Shown here: positions 63,101-64,000 of the stretch, in pieces | How positions within the stretch are numbered: position 1 is the stretch's first letter | Layout of the letters: each line of letters starts with the position of its first letter | NCBI GenBank assembly: GCA_003260075.1 | Contig: QLIY01000507.1 | Location: 1-64,000, forward strand | Direction of reading: 5' to 3' | Length of the DNA stretch: 64,000 nucleotides | Origin: Phallusia mammillata | Taxonomy: Eukaryota > Chordata > Ascidiacea > Phlebobranchia > Ascidiidae | Translations under genes and position numbers: made by a program | Notes under the pieces: model-generated | Databases searched by the model: none | Told to the model about the DNA's origin: nothing | What the model saw: only the letters and a program-made list of their open reading frames with translations

Positions 63101-63958
63101 TAAATAAGGTTTTTGCAAATTCCTTGGTATTTTATTCGCTTGTTTGGTGCCAAATTGCCTTTGTCACAGATTCCAGGATTCCCCATATTTACACGTTCCG
63201 GTGAGGAATCGGCGAGACTACGCCTTTGCCGGTCGTTCGTATCTCTCAGCCCGCAGCACATTAAACTGGTAAGCGTATATAACAGTTACTATGGGAACCA
63301 GAGTCGAGTTAAATTATTTAGTACACAGATTGGCGTTTGAATCTTCGACCAGCGGCGCATGATTTGCCATTTTCGGTGATTGTTTTTGTGAAGTCGATGT
63401 ATGTTTTTTTTGAAAAAGTGATTTAAAGTTTTTTTGATCAGGTTTAATTATGTTTCACATATTCCAGGTTCGATCCTTCCATCGTTATGTGTTCTCTGAT
63501 ATGCTGCGATTAGACCGAGTCCCACTATCATTTCAACCAAACTCAGCCACGTCACAACTATTTGTAGTTGTCCTTAACACAGGTAGAATATGCAGCATAT
63601 TAATTATTACACGGTTTGTCCATTTGTTTACGATTCCCTTAAGCAAGAATTTTTGGGTTTTGCTGAGTCGTCATCTACTCGTTTGTTTTCAATGACGTTT
63701 AATTATAGTGATTTTTAATGCATTTGTGTCCTTTTTAGCTCCGTCCAATCGTTTTTGTCCGAATCAATCGCGACTGGACATCGATTGGAGTTTTATGGTG
63801 CGCACTGATGCACGACGGCAAGTGGAGCGCAAAACACGTCATGACCCGTGGTACAGTCATCGGATGAGCGAAAAGCGAAAAAAGTTTACTTTCAAACGGG
63901 AAACTTACGAGGATGGAGTAGTGATCGCCAAATACAGAAGTTGCGATCAACCCAACAG
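54137..63958 (+). CDS. dicer1: Dicer, N-terminal 22 exons (partial; continues past the window)
   Basis: Cuts pre-miRNA and long double-stranded RNA. Exons: 54137-54208, 54484-54649, 55070-55194, 55304-55441, 55541-55666, 56073-56246, 56415-56573, 56796-56895, 57191-57411, 57697-57791, 58161-58313, 58651-58810, 59342-59463, 59863-59983, 60690-60844, 61276-61423, 61743-61848, 61926-62035, 62895-63074, 63170-63268, 63468-63582, 63739-63958; all phases agree, 1021 residues so far. Order: FTPRPYQ Q-motif region, altered Walker A (43-47, ESGKR), DECH box (150-153), SSS in place of the TAS-type motif III (182-184), acidic linker, [12 protein letters not shown], degenerate motif V (579-585), QSKSRAR (608-614), a second acidic linker, dimerisation domain with [10 protein letters not shown] and [19 protein letters not shown], then platform ([40 protein letters not shown]) and LDIDWSFM, up to the edge of PAZ. 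The start ATG (or the adjacent one at 54140) follows no upstream in-frame support. The helicase looks ATP-deficient. Confidence 0.95.
54282..54300 (+). other. Short U2 snRNA-like match in Dicer intron 1
   Basis: The 15-base string GCCTTTTGGCTAAGA equals the start region of U2 snRNA. Similarity fades at once on both sides, so at most this is a decayed fragment. Confidence 0.15.
54685..54948. mobile_element. MITE-like element in Dicer intron 2
   Basis: Inverted arms of 28 bases (54685-54712 and 54921-54948) match at 25 positions and contain CCAGTCTGCAGAA. The interior repeats the motif GCACGCG and variants at least five times. No ORF of note. Target duplication not resolved. Confidence 0.6.
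56889..57100 (+). repeat. Duplication of the exon 8 end and donor of Dicer
   Basis: The last bases of exon 8, its donor and the intron start (56889-56981) recur at about 56991-57100 after C11 (56982-56992). The second copy holds 28 extra bases. It has no upstream part of the exon and adds no coding sequence. Confidence 0.85.
59707..60462 (+). repeat. Interleaved duplications around Dicer exon 14
   Basis: Segment A (59707-59908, intron plus the first ~46 bases of exon 14) recurs at 60160-60357. Segment B (about 60051-60146) recurs at 60369-60462. C10 runs lie at 60150-60159 and 60359-60368. The repeated exon piece differs only at synonymous positions and is truncated, so it is not a usable exon. 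Confidence 0.9.
61882..62428 (+). repeat. Duplication containing a full copy of Dicer exon 18
   Basis: About 61882-62147 recurs at 62158-62428 after C10 (62148-62157). Exon 18 (61926-62035) has a complete second copy at 62202-62311 with intact splice sites and only synonymous differences. The exon starts in phase 1 and ends in phase 0, so the two copies cannot both be spliced in without a frameshift. Confidence 0.9.
62427..62702 (+). repeat. Duplication in Dicer intron 18
   Basis: About 62427-62562 recurs at 62573-62702 with a few indels after C10 (62563-62572). Intronic only. It directly abuts the previous duplication. Confidence 0.9.
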
Positions 63959-64000
63959 GTTTGTGCAAAATTGCTTGTTCGTTATTAGTCCTCTAGGGAA

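Noticed and set aside
1-64000. CRISPR arrays, operons, bacterial ribosome-binding sites, riboswitches
   Set aside because: The window is clearly animal DNA with spliced genes; no regularly spaced identical repeats with unique spacers were seen.

Overview
The window is animal DNA: AT-rich, with intron-dense genes, small GT-AG introns, many short inverted-repeat transposons and no prokaryotic gene structure. The gene set (uridine phosphorylases, a beta4-galactosyltransferase-family enzyme, an NXPE-family protein, a chordate-like Dicer) and the compact genes suggest an invertebrate chordate, most likely a tunicate such as Ciona. The organism is an inference. All gene models were built by hand, joining exons where splice sites, phase and protein similarity agree.

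Layout. 1-225: inverted-repeat element. 2404-15353, minus strand: three tandem uridine phosphorylase paralogues, each with eight exons and identical intron phases. The spacers and introns hold a tRNA-like repeat and duplicated segments. 15354-21730: no gene recognised; it holds a PIF/Harbinger-like element with a Myb/SANT-type ORF and one hAT-type MITE. 21731-35259, minus: a three-exon beta4-galactosyltransferase-family gene with 4 kb and 8 kb introns full of small transposons. 40629-44785, minus: a complete seven-exon NXPE-like gene with a dead hAT transposase in an intron. 44786-47960: degenerate tandem duplication with a 52-base C run. 47962-52682, minus: two small genes for single-pass membrane proteins with PPxY motifs. 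54137-63958, plus: the first 22 coding exons of Dicer, from the start codon through the helicase, dimerisation and platform regions; PAZ and RNase III lie beyond the window.

Two results stand out. First, the Dicer helicase keeps its fold and DECH box, but motifs I, III, V and VI carry changes that should abolish or cripple ATP use. Second, about a dozen places show a segment followed by a pure run of C or G, usually 10 or 11 long, and then a second, slightly diverged copy of that segment. The copies include Dicer exons and differ mostly as alleles would, so these look like redundant haplotype contigs joined in the assembly. They should be resolved before any exon duplication here is believed.

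The galactosyltransferase-family and NXPE genes both encode predicted type II Golgi proteins that modify glycans. Dicer processes small RNAs, and the phosphorylases act in pyrimidine salvage. I see no sign that these unrelated genes form one functional cluster.
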